Made by a program: the position numbers and the translations under genes. Positions 1-6,833 of a stretch of DNA of 7,226 nucleotides are shown one piece after another. Below the pieces are notes generated by a model. It was not told the origin of the DNA. It saw only the letters and a list, made by a program, of their open reading frames with translations, and did no database searches. Each line of letters starts with the position of its first letter. The first letter of the stretch is position 1. The DNA comes from Cytophagales bacterium (GTDB lineage: Bacteria; Bacteroidota; Bacteroidia; Cytophagales; Cyclobacteriaceae), in NCBI GenBank assembly GCA_003504855.1, contig DNZD01000244.1, positions 1-7,226 of the forward strand, in the 5' to 3' direction.

Positions 1-2196
1 CAGACCGGCGGAATCGCAGACTTTTCCGAGTATGACCAGGGCTATCGGGGCGGTAAGATCAAGGTGCGGGCCAAGATCGAAATTGTAGATAAGAAATCAT
101 TGGTAATCAAGGAGATACCTTATGGTACTACAACTTCCTCTTTGATGGACTCAATCGTCAAGGCCAGTGAAAAAGGAAAGATCAAGGTAAAGCAGGTGGT
201 GGACAATACGGCCAAGGATGTGGAGATCATGATCTACCTGCAGCCAGGCATTTCACCTGAAATTGCCATCGACGCGCTCTATGCTTTTACCGATTGTGAG
301 GTTTCGATTTCTCCCAACGCCTGTGTGATTGTCGCCGACAAGCCGCAGTTCATGAAGGTGAATGAAATTCTGAAGTACAATACCGACCAGACGGTAAAGC
401 TGCTGAAGAAGGAGCTTGAGATAAGAAAAGGGGAGCTGATGGAGAAAATTCTGTTCTCTTCCCTCGAGAAAATATTCATTGAGAACCGGATCTACCGGCA
501 GATTGAAGAGTGCGAAACCTTTGAAGAGGTAATTAGCACGACAGACAAGGGCCTGAAGCCATATAAGAAGCAGTTCTATCGCGAAATCACCCGAGACGAC
601 ATTCTTCGCCTCCTGGAGATCAGGATTAAACGCATTTCCAAATACGACTCCTTCAAGGCCAACGAAATGTTGCGCGACCTGGAGAAGGAACTCAAGGAGG
701 TTTTGCACAACCTGAAACACCTGACAGACTATGCCATTTCCTACTACCAGAACCTGCTGGATAAATTCGGCAAAGGGCGGGAGCGGAAAACCGAGATCAG
801 AAGCTTCCAGTCCGTCACTGCCACGGAGGTAATTGCCAACAACCAGAAGCTCTATGTCAACCGGGAAGACGGCTTTATAGGCTGGGGTTTGAAGAAGGAT
901 ACCTTCATTTGCGACTGTTCCGAGCTCGACGACGTGATTGTCATACGCCGGGACGGAAAGGCCTTGGTAAGCCGGATTTCGGAGAAAGTTTTCATGGGTA
1001 AAGATATTTTGCACGTTGGAATCTGGAAAAAAGGCGACGAGCGGATGGTCTACAACATGATCTACAGCGACGGCAAGAGCGGTAAGTCTTTTGCCAAGCG
1101 TTTTGCCATGCCGGCCATCATCCGGGACAAGGAATACAACCTCGATCAGGGCAATCCGAACAGCCGTGTACAGTACCTGAGCGCGAACCCCAATGGCGAG
1201 GCCGAGGTGGTAGAAGTGAAACTCAGTCAGTCCAGCACGGCCAGGAAGAAGGTATTCGATTTTGATTTTTCGGAACTCGAGATCAAAGGCCGTGGAGCCC
1301 GGGGAAATACCATTACCAAGTACCCTGTACGGAAGGTAGATTTCAAGGAAGCGAAGGGAACGACCCTGAGCGGCCTGGACCTGTGGTTTGATGAAGCATC
1401 CGGTCGCCTCAACAAAGACAAGCGCGGCAAGCATGTCGGAAAGTTTGATGGAGATGACCAGATCCTGGCAATCACCAAAAGTGGCAACTATAAGATTACA
1501 TCCTACGACCTCAACAACCGGTATGAGCCGGAGAAAACGATCCTGGTGGAGAAGTTCAATCCCAAGAAAGTCATCTCGGCCGTATATATCGACGGGGAGA
1601 GCAAGCAATATTATGTGAAGCGCTTTCAGATTGAAACGACCACCAACGACAAGGAGTTTGGTTTCATTTCAGAGGGCATCGGCTCGCGCCTGGAATATGT
1701 CACCACATCGGATACAGCGGAAGTGGAGGTAGAGTTGGTGAAAGGCAAGGGCAAAGACAAAGAGACAGAGGTCGTGAACCTGGAAGACATCATCGATGTG
1801 AAAGGCTGGAAGGCGCTTGGTAACCGACTGTCACAGCACAAGGTGGTGAAGGTGAAACCTGTAGAGGACCCCGAAGATTCGGGTCTCGAAGAGGGAGACG
1901 ACGAGAATGAACTGGTGGAATCACCATCTCCAAAAGGAAAGACGACAGGGTCGAAGGACGCTGAATCGTCAAAAAAAAAATCCGAAACGGATCGGGAAGA
2001 AGCCAGCCAGCCAAGCCTATTCGGGGAAACCAAAAGGGCGGAAAGCCCCAAAAGCAGCCCAAAAAAGCCGCCGCTCGTCCCCAAAAAGCAAGCCGTCGCG
2101 CAAGCAAGCCTCTTCGGGGAAAAGGAAAGCGTAAATAGCAGCAAGCCGGAATCGAAAGCATTCACGGTAGGCGACTCCATTGAACTGGATCTATGA
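1..2196 (+). CDS. parC: DNA topoisomerase IV subunit A (ParC), 5'-truncated by the window edge
   Basis: This is the DNA-breaking/rejoining subunit of topoisomerase IV, the ATP-dependent type IIA enzyme that decatenates daughter chromosomes with ParE in the cytoplasm. The frame is open from base 1; the in-frame GTG at 64 is internal. 731 residues are visible. The first ones (GGIADFSEYDQGYRGGKIKV) match the GyrA/ParC core downstream of the catalytic tyrosine, so roughly 200 N-terminal residues, including that tyrosine, lie outside the window. Visible parts are the end of the breakage-reunion core, the coiled-coil region (about residues 130-265, ending near KGRERKTEIRSF), a beta-pinwheel C-terminal domain (about 270-620) with a degenerate GyrA-box-like GRGARGN at 1288-1308, an acidic linker, and a Ser/Lys/Pro-rich tail (about 621-731) ending GDSIELDL. 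The degenerate box and wording of the pinwheel favour ParC over GyrA. The stop overlaps the next start. Confidence 0.93.
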   Translation, partial: QTGGIADFSEYDQGYRGGKIKVRAKIEIVDKKSLVIKEIPYGTTTSSLMDSIVKASEKGKIKVKQVVDNTAKDVEIMIYLQPGISPEIAIDALYAFTDCEVSISPNACVIVADKPQFMKVNEILKYNTDQTVKLLKKELEIRKGELMEKILFSSLEKIFIENRIYRQIEECETFEEVISTTDKGLKPYKKQFYREITRDDILRLLEIRIKRISKYDSFKANEMLRDLEKELKEVLHNLKHLTDYAISYYQNLLDKFGKGRERKTEIRSFQSVTATEVIANNQKLYVNREDGFIGWGLKKDTFICDCSELDDVIVIRRDGKALVSRISEKVFMGKDILHVGIWKKGDERMVYNMIYSDGKSGKSFAKRFAMPAIIRDKEYNLDQGNPNSRVQYLSANPNGEAEVVEVKLSQSSTARKKVFDFDFSELEIKGRGARGNTITKYPVRKVDFKEAKGTTLSGLDLWFDEASGRLNKDKRGKHVGKFDGDDQILAITKSGNYKITSYDLNNRYEPEKTILVEKFNPKKVISAVYIDGESKQYYVKRFQIETTTNDKEFGFISEGIGSRLEYVTTSDTAEVEVELVKGKGKDKETEVVNLEDIIDVKGWKALGNRLSQHKVVKVKPVEDPEDSGLEEGDDENELVESPSPKGKTTGSKDAESSKKKSETDREEASQPSLFGETKRAESPKSSPKKPPLVPKKQAVAQASLFGEKESVNSSKPESKAFTVGDSIELDL
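1060..1740 (+). repeat. Two divergent homologous blades in the ParC C-terminal pinwheel
   Basis: Two segments of the C-terminal domain are recognisably related at the protein level. The first (about 1060-1227) reads YSDGKSGKSFAKRF, then DKEYNL, SRVQYL and EAEVVEVKL. The second (about 1584-1740) reads YIDGESKQYYVKRF, then DKEFGF, SRLEYV and AEVEVEL. The order and spacing of elements are kept, while nucleotide identity is low. This is the blade repetition expected of GyrA/ParC beta-pinwheels that wrap DNA, not a recent duplication. The GRGARGN box lies between the two copies. Confidence 0.7.
1971..1980 (+). repeat. A10 homopolymer in parC, possible slippage site
   Basis: Ten consecutive A residues encode the last base of a Ser codon plus three Lys codons in the disordered ParC tail. 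Homopolymeric A runs of this length are known places for polymerase or ribosome slippage in bacteria. Downstream, all three forward frames remain open to at least 2131: the main frame stops at 2196, the second at 2134 and the third at 2138. Loss or gain of one A would therefore give a shorter, very basic tail rather than immediate termination. The run is seen directly; slippage is inferred. Confidence 0.6.
2008..2028 (+). other. QPSLFGE motif, copy 1, in ParC tail (clamp-binding-like)
   Basis: The tail encodes QPSLFGE here. It matches the Q-x-[S/D]-L-F form of the bacterial beta sliding clamp-binding peptide (consensus QL[S/D]LF) except for Pro at the second position, and it sits in a probably disordered, Ser/Lys/Pro-rich stretch where such short motifs usually lie. 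Clamp binding by this protein is an inference only. Confidence 0.45.
2101..2121 (+). other. QASLFGE motif, copy 2, in ParC tail (clamp-binding-like)
   Basis: A second copy, QASLFGE, occurs 31 residues after the first, with five of seven residues (S, L, F, G, E) plus the leading Q identical and only the second position changed. The codons differ between copies (agc cta ttc versus agc ctc ttc), so the motif is not part of a long recent DNA duplication. Repetition of the same short peptide within otherwise low-complexity sequence suggests it is functional. Confidence 0.45.
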
Positions 2197-2948
2197 TGGG
2201 TGCTGTTTATCATTCGGTATTATTCCCCATCCTGTTTACCCTGGTGCTCCTGGCGAGCATTGTGGGTGGATACTTTTATGCGCACCGACGCTACCTTAAA
2301 CGCGAAAGGTCCTGGCGCGCAAGTGGGGTGGAGAACGGGATAATCGGATTTTACGGTTTGCTCTTGTCGTTTGCGTTGCTCACCGCAGGTAACCTGAATA
2401 AGGAACGCAACACCCTCATCTACCAACATGTTGATGCCTTGGGCAATCTCTACCGCCGAAGCCTGCTAATGCCCGATTCTACCCAGGCATGGGTCAAGCA
2501 GAAAGTTATCCGGCTTGTTGGCCTGAAGAAGGAGTCAATCAATGCGGACCGGTTATCCCTCGCGCGATTGCAGCGTGAAACCGAGTTCGCATACACGGAT
2601 ATGTGGAAAGAGTTGGCGAAACATGATTTCGCAGAAGATGATATTGCGGAGATTACCCATGAGTTGGCCATGCTGCACTCCATCGATTTGCGCATTGGTT
2701 ACGGTTTCCTGGAACGTACGCCAACCCTGGTTATGATCGTTTTGTTGGTCGGATCCTGGCTGGTGGGCGTGCTCATCGGCTTCACCAGCGGGTTTAATCC
2801 TCAACATAGTATCCTCGTGCCGTTGATCTTCTTCATTCTCACGGACCTCACCATGCTGACCATCACAGACCTGGATAATCCCGTATCTGGTTTTATTCGC
2901 CCATCCTACGTAAAGTACCTCGACCTGGAAAAACTACTGTTGCCATGA
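2193..2948 (+). CDS. Bestrophin-like (DUF4239-type) four-helix membrane protein
   Basis: A 251-residue integral inner-membrane protein of unknown biochemical role. Hydrophobic segments at about residues 9-30, 49-67, 178-199 and 206-225 give two N-terminal and two C-terminal helices separated by a soluble, charged, mostly helical region (about 68-175). The GIIGFYGLLLSFALLTAGN stretch, the ER pair just after helix 2, and the C-terminal DLDNPVSGFIRPS (226-238) resemble the DUF4239 family, which is called bestrophin-like from remote similarity to anion channels; channel activity has not been shown from this sequence. Two adjacent ATG codons compete as the start: 2193 gives an ATGA overlap with the parC stop, 2196 a TGATG overlap. 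Either way translation is probably coupled to parC. The 3' end overlaps the next gene by 4 nt. Family assignment is from pattern memory. Confidence 0.75.
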   Translation: MMGAVYHSVLFPILFTLVLLASIVGGYFYAHRRYLKRERSWRASGVENGIIGFYGLLLSFALLTAGNLNKERNTLIYQHVDALGNLYRRSLLMPDSTQAWVKQKVIRLVGLKKESINADRLSLARLQRETEFAYTDMWKELAKHDFAEDDIAEITHELAMLHSIDLRIGYGFLERTPTLVMIVLLVGSWLVGVLIGFTSGFNPQHSILVPLIFFILTDLTMLTITDLDNPVSGFIRPSYVKYLDLEKLLLP

Positions 2949-3604
2949 AAGCCATCACCTTTGTTTGCTGCTTGTTTGTTGTTCACAGTGTCACTGCGCA
3001 GGACATCACGGTCAAGGGAAAGATAACGGATGCAAAGACCGGCAAGGGTGTGAAGGCATCTATACTGTATAAGAGTTATCCTACCGGGGGCATCACTGGT
3101 CGTTTCCGCGACAGCACATTTACGTTTACTATTTTTGGCTCATCCAAATATCACATCACAGCAGAGGCGGAAGGGTATAATCCCGGCACCGCATTGGTCG
3201 ACCCGAAGGATGTCGATGCCAATCACACCATCACCCGCGACCTGGTGTTGACGAAGAAGGGGGAGACCATTGAGTTGGATCATCTCATCTTCGAGCAGGG
3301 CAAGGGGGTGATCGATCCCAAATCATTCCAGGGCCTGGATGAAGTCGTCGCTATGATGAAGGAAGACACCCGACTCGTGATTCAGCTCGAAGGACATACT
3401 GACAACCAGGGCGATGCCAAAAAGAACATGGAACTCTCACAGGACCGGGTTGAAAACGTCAAGAAGTACCTGGTCTCCAAAGGTGTGGCCAAAGACCGTG
3501 TAAAGACCAAGGCTTTTGGTGGTACACAGCCAATCCTGAACGCCAATACCCCCGAAGCGCGCAAGCGAAACCGAAGGGTGGAAATGCGTATTCTCCAGGA
3601 CTGA
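2945..3604 (+). CDS. Secreted OmpA-family protein with N-terminal carboxypeptidase-regulatory-like domain
   Basis: A 219-residue envelope protein predicted to bind peptidoglycan. A signal peptide is clear: MK, a hydrophobic core, then cleavage at VTA|QD after residue 18. There is no lipobox Cys at the cleavage site, so it is probably periplasmic rather than a lipoprotein. Residues 20-105 form a beta-rich domain (VKGKITDAKTGKGVKA, then AEAEGY) like the carboxypeptidase-regulatory/CNA-B folds common in Bacteroidota envelope proteins. Residues 108-219 are an OmpA C-terminal domain: EGHTDNQG holds Asp153, and NMELSQDR holds Arg168, 15 residues later, the spacing of the diaminopimelate-binding Asp/Arg pair in OmpA. 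RKRNRRVE ends the domain. No membrane beta-barrel is present. ATG 2945 overlaps the previous stop (ATGA), so it is probably co-translated with the membrane protein; a functional partnership is inference. Confidence 0.88.
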   Translation: MKAITFVCCLFVVHSVTAQDITVKGKITDAKTGKGVKASILYKSYPTGGITGRFRDSTFTFTIFGSSKYHITAEAEGYNPGTALVDPKDVDANHTITRDLVLTKKGETIELDHLIFEQGKGVIDPKSFQGLDEVVAMMKEDTRLVIQLEGHTDNQGDAKKNMELSQDRVENVKKYLVSKGVAKDRVKTKAFGGTQPILNANTPEARKRNRRVEMRILQD

Positions 3605-3605
3605 T

Positions 3606-3638
3606 GGGTATGCCGCATGCCCAAAAAAATCCATTTTT
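3606..3638 (+). terminator. Possible weak transcription terminator after the OmpA gene
   Basis: Two bases after the stop codon, 3606-3612 can pair with 3616-3622 (GGGTATG with CGCATGCCC, one T-G wobble) to make a 7-bp stem with a 3-nt loop. It is followed by A7, TCCA and T5, and the A and T runs could form a second small hairpin. The T tract is not directly behind the GC stem, so this is not a canonical intrinsic terminator. The position between two blocks with a promoter immediately downstream supports a boundary. Confidence 0.35.
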
Positions 3639-3642
3639 AGCT

Positions 3643-3650
3643 TATCTTTG
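3643..3650 (+). promoter_or_regulatory. Bacteroidota-type promoter -7 element for the kdn-kds unit
   Basis: TATCTTTG matches the Bacteroidota TAnnTTTG -7 element perfectly, 20 bp ahead of the kdnA ATG. Transcription would begin around 3654-3658, leaving a leader of only about 13-17 nt. I find no good TTTG/TTG -33 element at the usual 19-23 bp upstream; the region there is the A7 run and the hairpin. The AGGGA at 3662-3666, four bases before the ATG, is a modest Shine-Dalgarno-like sequence, the best in the window. Confidence 0.7.
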
Positions 3651-3670
3651 CACCCTTAAATAGGGAAATT

Positions 3671-4882
3671 ATGCCTGGAAGCGAGCTTTTTGGAGCTGAA
3701 GAACGCAAAGAAATAGATGATGTATTAAGTACCGGCGTTTTGTTCCGGTACAACCACGAGGCACAACGCAAGGACATTTGGAAAGCCCGTGATTTTGAAA
3801 ATGAAGTAAAGAAAATCACCGGAGCACGGTTTGCCCACGCGGTTTCCAGCGGTTCCACGGCCGTGTCCTGTGCCCTGGCTGCCGCAGGGGTGGGTGCCGG
3901 TGATGAAGTGATCGTGCCCCCCTTTACCTATATCGCCTCGGTGGAGGCGGTGATCTTTGCAGGTGGTATTCCGGTGTTTGCAGAGATCGATGAAACCTTA
4001 TGTCTCAGTGCAGAAGGCATCCGTAAAGCAATCACACCCAAGACCAAAGCTGTTGTACTCGTGCATATGTGCGGACAGATGGCAAACATGGACGAGATAC
4101 TTAAGGTGGTCAAAGAACATAACCTCGTGCTGGTGGAAGATGCCGGTCAGGCATTCAGCGCCACCTACAAGGGCACGTCAGTTGGTTTGTTTGGGAAAAC
4201 CGGCTGCTATTCTTTCGATTTTTTCAAGATTGCCACTGCCGGCGAAGGTGGCGTGTTCGTCACCAATGACGAACAATGTTACAAATTTGCCGATAGCTTC
4301 AGCGATCATGGCCACGACCATGTTGGCAGTAACCGCGGCATGGAACAGCATCCGGTGTTGGGTTTCAATTACCGCATCAGCGAACTGCATGCAGCCGTAG
4401 GCGCTGCCCAAACACGGAAGGTGCCCCATATCAAGACTGTAAATCGCAGTCACAAGCAATTGATGATGGATCGCCTGAAAGGAATACCTGGCGTTGGTTT
4501 TGCAGCCATACCGGACCCTGCGGGCGACTCAGCGACCTTCCTTAATCTCATGTTGCCCGACCAGGCCGCCGCAGCACGTGTGGTGGAAGAGTTCGGCAAA
4601 CAAGGTGTCTCTGGTTTTAACTACTGGTTCATCAACATGTACCACTTCATCAACCAGTGGGGACACCTGAAAGACCTGAAGTCTGCGGCCCCGCTGCCAG
4701 CGCATCACTATCAGCGCCCGCAGGACTATAACAAACTCTCGCTGCCCAAATCACAGGAGGTTGTCGGCAGATTGATTTCTTTCGGCATTCGTTGCACCTG
4801 GAAGGAGTCCGAAGTGATTGAATTGACCAACAAAATCAAAACGTCCGTAGAGAAAGCGATGGGCGTTACTGCGTATGCATAA
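3671..4882 (+). CDS. kdnA: 8-amino-3,8-dideoxy-alpha-D-manno-octulosonate transaminase (KdnA)
   Basis: A 403-residue PLP enzyme of the DegT/DnrJ/EryC1/StrS sugar aminotransferase family. KdnA transfers an amino group, glutamate being the known donor, to the C8 aldehyde of oxidised Kdo, giving Kdo8N for LPS. Typical family features are visible: MPGSELFGAEE start, SSGSTA phosphate-binding turn at 59-64, VPPFTYIAS at 82-90, VEDAGQ with Asp157 to hold the pyridine nitrogen, SFDFFKIATAGEGG with Lys186 as the PLP Schiff-base lysine, and GFNYRISELHAA at 231-242. Length is usual for the family. DegT enzymes aminate many sugars; the specific call rests on the overlapping kdnB partner and on kdsA in the same unit. 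It is the first gene after the promoter and overlaps kdnB by 8 nt. Confidence 0.87.
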   Translation: MPGSELFGAEERKEIDDVLSTGVLFRYNHEAQRKDIWKARDFENEVKKITGARFAHAVSSGSTAVSCALAAAGVGAGDEVIVPPFTYIASVEAVIFAGGIPVFAEIDETLCLSAEGIRKAITPKTKAVVLVHMCGQMANMDEILKVVKEHNLVLVEDAGQAFSATYKGTSVGLFGKTGCYSFDFFKIATAGEGGVFVTNDEQCYKFADSFSDHGHDHVGSNRGMEQHPVLGFNYRISELHAAVGAAQTRKVPHIKTVNRSHKQLMMDRLKGIPGVGFAAIPDPAGDSATFLNLMLPDQAAAARVVEEFGKQGVSGFNYWFINMYHFINQWGHLKDLKSAAPLPAHHYQRPQDYNKLSLPKSQEVVGRLISFGIRCTWKESEVIELTNKIKTSVEKAMGVTAYA

Positions 4883-5954
4883 GAATTTTAAGGGCATTGA
4901 AAAGACCGTCTTCGGTCGTGGCAGCTTCAACCAATTGAAAGAGATTGTCGATGAGCGCCGCGGTGAGAATGATAGGTTTGTGTTGTTCCTCGTGGACAAC
5001 TATTTCAAAGGAAAAGAATTGGAGAAACGTATTCCGGCTGCACCCGGCGATGTAGTTACCTTCATGGATGTTGATCCGGAAGAACCAACAACGGTACAGG
5101 TGGATACGCTCCGCGACCAGACCAAACAGAGCAAGGGTATTCCGGCAGCCGTAGTCGGCATTGGCGGAGGTAGCATCATGGACCTCGCCAAGGCGGTATC
5201 CCTGATGTTTACGAATGAAGGCTCTTCGGTGAAATACCAAGGCCTGAACCTCATCAAGAAACCGGGCGTGTATCATATTGGTATCCCAACCATATCTGGT
5301 ACCGGCGCAGAGGTTTCCATGACGGCGGTACTGACCGGCCCGGAAAAGAAACTGGGCCTCAAATGCGAATGGACGGTGTTCAATCAGGTGATCCTGGATC
5401 CGGATCTGATTGCGTCGGTACCGCGCGACAAATGGTTTTACACAGGTATGGATACCTACATCCACTGCATTGAGTCCAGGGACGGTATCCTGAACAATGC
5501 CTACAGTACAGCCTTTGGTGAGCAGTCGCTGGCCCTGTGCCGCGAGATTTACCTCGGCAGTCAATCAGGCCAGACGGCCGAGAACGATGAGAAACTCATG
5601 GTGGCTTCCCTCATGGGTGGCCTTAGCCTGACCTATTCAGAAGTGGGAATTGTTCACGCCTTGTCGTATGGCCTTTCCAAAATCCTCGGAGAGAAACATT
5701 GCTATGCCAACTGTGTAGCATTTCAACACCTGGGTGACTATTACCCGGAAGGCGTGAAGGAGTTTAGCGAGATGGTGCGCAAACACAACATCAAGCTTCC
5801 GACCGGTCTTGCTAAGAACTGGAGCGAAGAAACCATTACGGCCATGGCCCATGTGTCAATCCGCCTTGAGCACATGTGGAATCATGCGATTGGCACAGAC
5901 TGGAAGACAAAAGTTACGTTGGATACCGTGAAGGATTTATTCAGAAGACTATAA
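4875..5954 (+). CDS. kdnB: 3-deoxy-alpha-D-manno-octulosonate 8-oxidase (KdnB), iron-type alcohol dehydrogenase family
   Basis: A 359-residue member of the group III metal-dependent alcohol dehydrogenases. KdnB oxidises the C8 hydroxyl of Kdo to an aldehyde in the cytoplasm, the substrate for KdnA. The nucleotide-binding glycine motif GIGGGSIMD is at 95-103, and PTISGTGAEVS at 138-148 is the usual second signature. The four metal ligands are all present: Asp193 and His197 in GMDTYIHCIE, His261 in GIVHALS and His275 in GEKHCYAN, with the same 4-residue Asp/His spacing as FucO. The enzyme therefore looks active. It lacks the second His often seen in the HxxxH of ordinary members (HALSY here). 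ATG 4875 lies inside the last codons of kdnA (8-nt overlap) with no Shine-Dalgarno, which suggests translational coupling. Function is assigned from family plus context; other polyol or phosphonate substrates are conceivable but less likely. Confidence 0.87.
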   Translation: MHKNFKGIEKTVFGRGSFNQLKEIVDERRGENDRFVLFLVDNYFKGKELEKRIPAAPGDVVTFMDVDPEEPTTVQVDTLRDQTKQSKGIPAAVVGIGGGSIMDLAKAVSLMFTNEGSSVKYQGLNLIKKPGVYHIGIPTISGTGAEVSMTAVLTGPEKKLGLKCEWTVFNQVILDPDLIASVPRDKWFYTGMDTYIHCIESRDGILNNAYSTAFGEQSLALCREIYLGSQSGQTAENDEKLMVASLMGGLSLTYSEVGIVHALSYGLSKILGEKHCYANCVAFQHLGDYYPEGVKEFSEMVRKHNIKLPTGLAKNWSEETITAMAHVSIRLEHMWNHAIGTDWKTKVTLDTVKDLFRRL

Positions 5955-5963
5955 AACTGCGAC

Positions 5964-6815
5964 ATGAAGAAGAAACTCGTACAAGTAGGTAATATTTCAT
6001 GCGGCACGGAAGATCTATTCCTGATCTCCGGACCCTGCGTGATCGAAGATGAGATGATTATGATGAAAACGGCGGAGAAACTCAAAGAAGTTTCTGCCCG
6101 TTTGAACCTGCCGATCATTTACAAATCGTCATTTCAAAAGGACAACCGCAGCTCAGCCAAATACTATGATGGCCCGGGCCTGGATAAAGGCGTGAAGATG
6201 CTTGCCAAGATCAAGGAACAATTCGGATTCCCTGTGCTTACGGACATTCATTATCCCGATCAGGCCAAAGCGGCCGGAGAGGTGGTTGATGTACTTCAGA
6301 TTCCAGCATACCTCTGTATGCAGACAACACTGGTGGTAGCAGCTGCCAAAACCGGGCGTGTGGTAAATGTTAAGCATGGCCAGTTCCTGGCACCAGAGAA
6401 TATGAAGCACCCGGTACATAAGATTGAGGAGGCCGGCAACGACAAGATCATTCTTACGGAACGTGGATATACCTTTGGTTACAACGACCTGGTGGTCGAT
6501 CCACGCAGTTTTTATCACCTGAACAATATTGGCTATCCGGTGGTGTTTGATATCACCCACAGTATCCGCAAATATGGTATCCCGAGTGCGGACACCAAAG
6601 GTGGTGCACGTGAGTTTCTGCCGGTATTGTCACGCGCTGGTATCGCTGCCGGTGTGGACGGCGTATTTATCGAAACGCACCCCGAGCCCGCCAAAGCTTT
6701 GTGCGATGCCGCCAGCCAGTTGTGCGTGTATGACCTGGAAGAATTCATGAAGCCAATCCTCGAACTTCATGCAGTAGAAGTTAAGTATCGCGATAAACAA
6801 GTAGTGTTAGCATAA
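5964..6815 (+). CDS. kdsA: 3-deoxy-8-phosphooctulonate (Kdo-8-phosphate) synthase, metal-dependent class
   Basis: A 283-residue cytoplasmic TIM-barrel aldolase that condenses phosphoenolpyruvate with D-arabinose-5-phosphate to Kdo-8-phosphate, the committed step to Kdo. The signatures are clear: YKSSFQKDNRSS (53-64), GFPVLTDIH (88-96), QTTLVVAAAKTG (120-131), and AGNDKIILTERGYTFGYNDL (157-176). The protein has GPC at 23-25 where the E. coli metal-independent enzyme has Asn. Cys25, His199 (DITHS), Glu237 (IETHPEP) and Asp248 (LCDAASQL) correspond to the metal ligands Cys11, His185, Glu222 and Asp233 of Aquifex KdsA, with nearly identical spacings. It should thus need a divalent metal. It starts 9 nt after kdnB with no Shine-Dalgarno, and is probably on the same transcript. 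Confidence 0.96.
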   Translation: MKKKLVQVGNISCGTEDLFLISGPCVIEDEMIMMKTAEKLKEVSARLNLPIIYKSSFQKDNRSSAKYYDGPGLDKGVKMLAKIKEQFGFPVLTDIHYPDQAKAAGEVVDVLQIPAYLCMQTTLVVAAAKTGRVVNVKHGQFLAPENMKHPVHKIEEAGNDKIILTERGYTFGYNDLVVDPRSFYHLNNIGYPVVFDITHSIRKYGIPSADTKGGAREFLPVLSRAGIAAGVDGVFIETHPEPAKALCDAASQLCVYDLEEFMKPILELHAVEVKYRDKQVVLA

Positions 6816-6833
6816 CCCAACCCAAACTTAGTC

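Noticed and set aside
64..66. GTG 64 as the true start of parC
   Set aside because: The frame is open to base 1 and the upstream residues match the conserved ParC/GyrA core, so the gene begins outside the window.
253..1608. Long open frame (451 codons) on the minus strand opposite parC
   Set aside because: It lies wholly antisense to clear ParC domains, has no recognisable family, and its openness follows from the codon bias of the sense gene.
1907..2134. Separate small gene for a 75-residue basic protein in the second forward frame
   Set aside because: It has no separate ribosome site or promoter, and the N-terminal part is not protein-like. It is kept only as a possible slippage product, not as its own gene.
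1626..2213. Minus-strand open frame of 195 codons over the parC tail
   Set aside because: Ser/Phe-rich mirror of the Lys/Glu/Ser-rich sense sequence, with no domain resemblance.
3957..4400. Plus-strand 147-codon open frame inside kdnA
   Set aside because: It is an out-of-frame shadow of kdnA; the kdnA frame carries the aminotransferase motifs through this region.
6470..6477. TACCTTTG inside kdsA as a promoter for the transaldolase gene
   Set aside because: It matches TAnnTTTG but encodes the conserved Tyr-Thr-Phe-Gly of KdsA, lies about 360 nt before the next start, and has no -33 partner.
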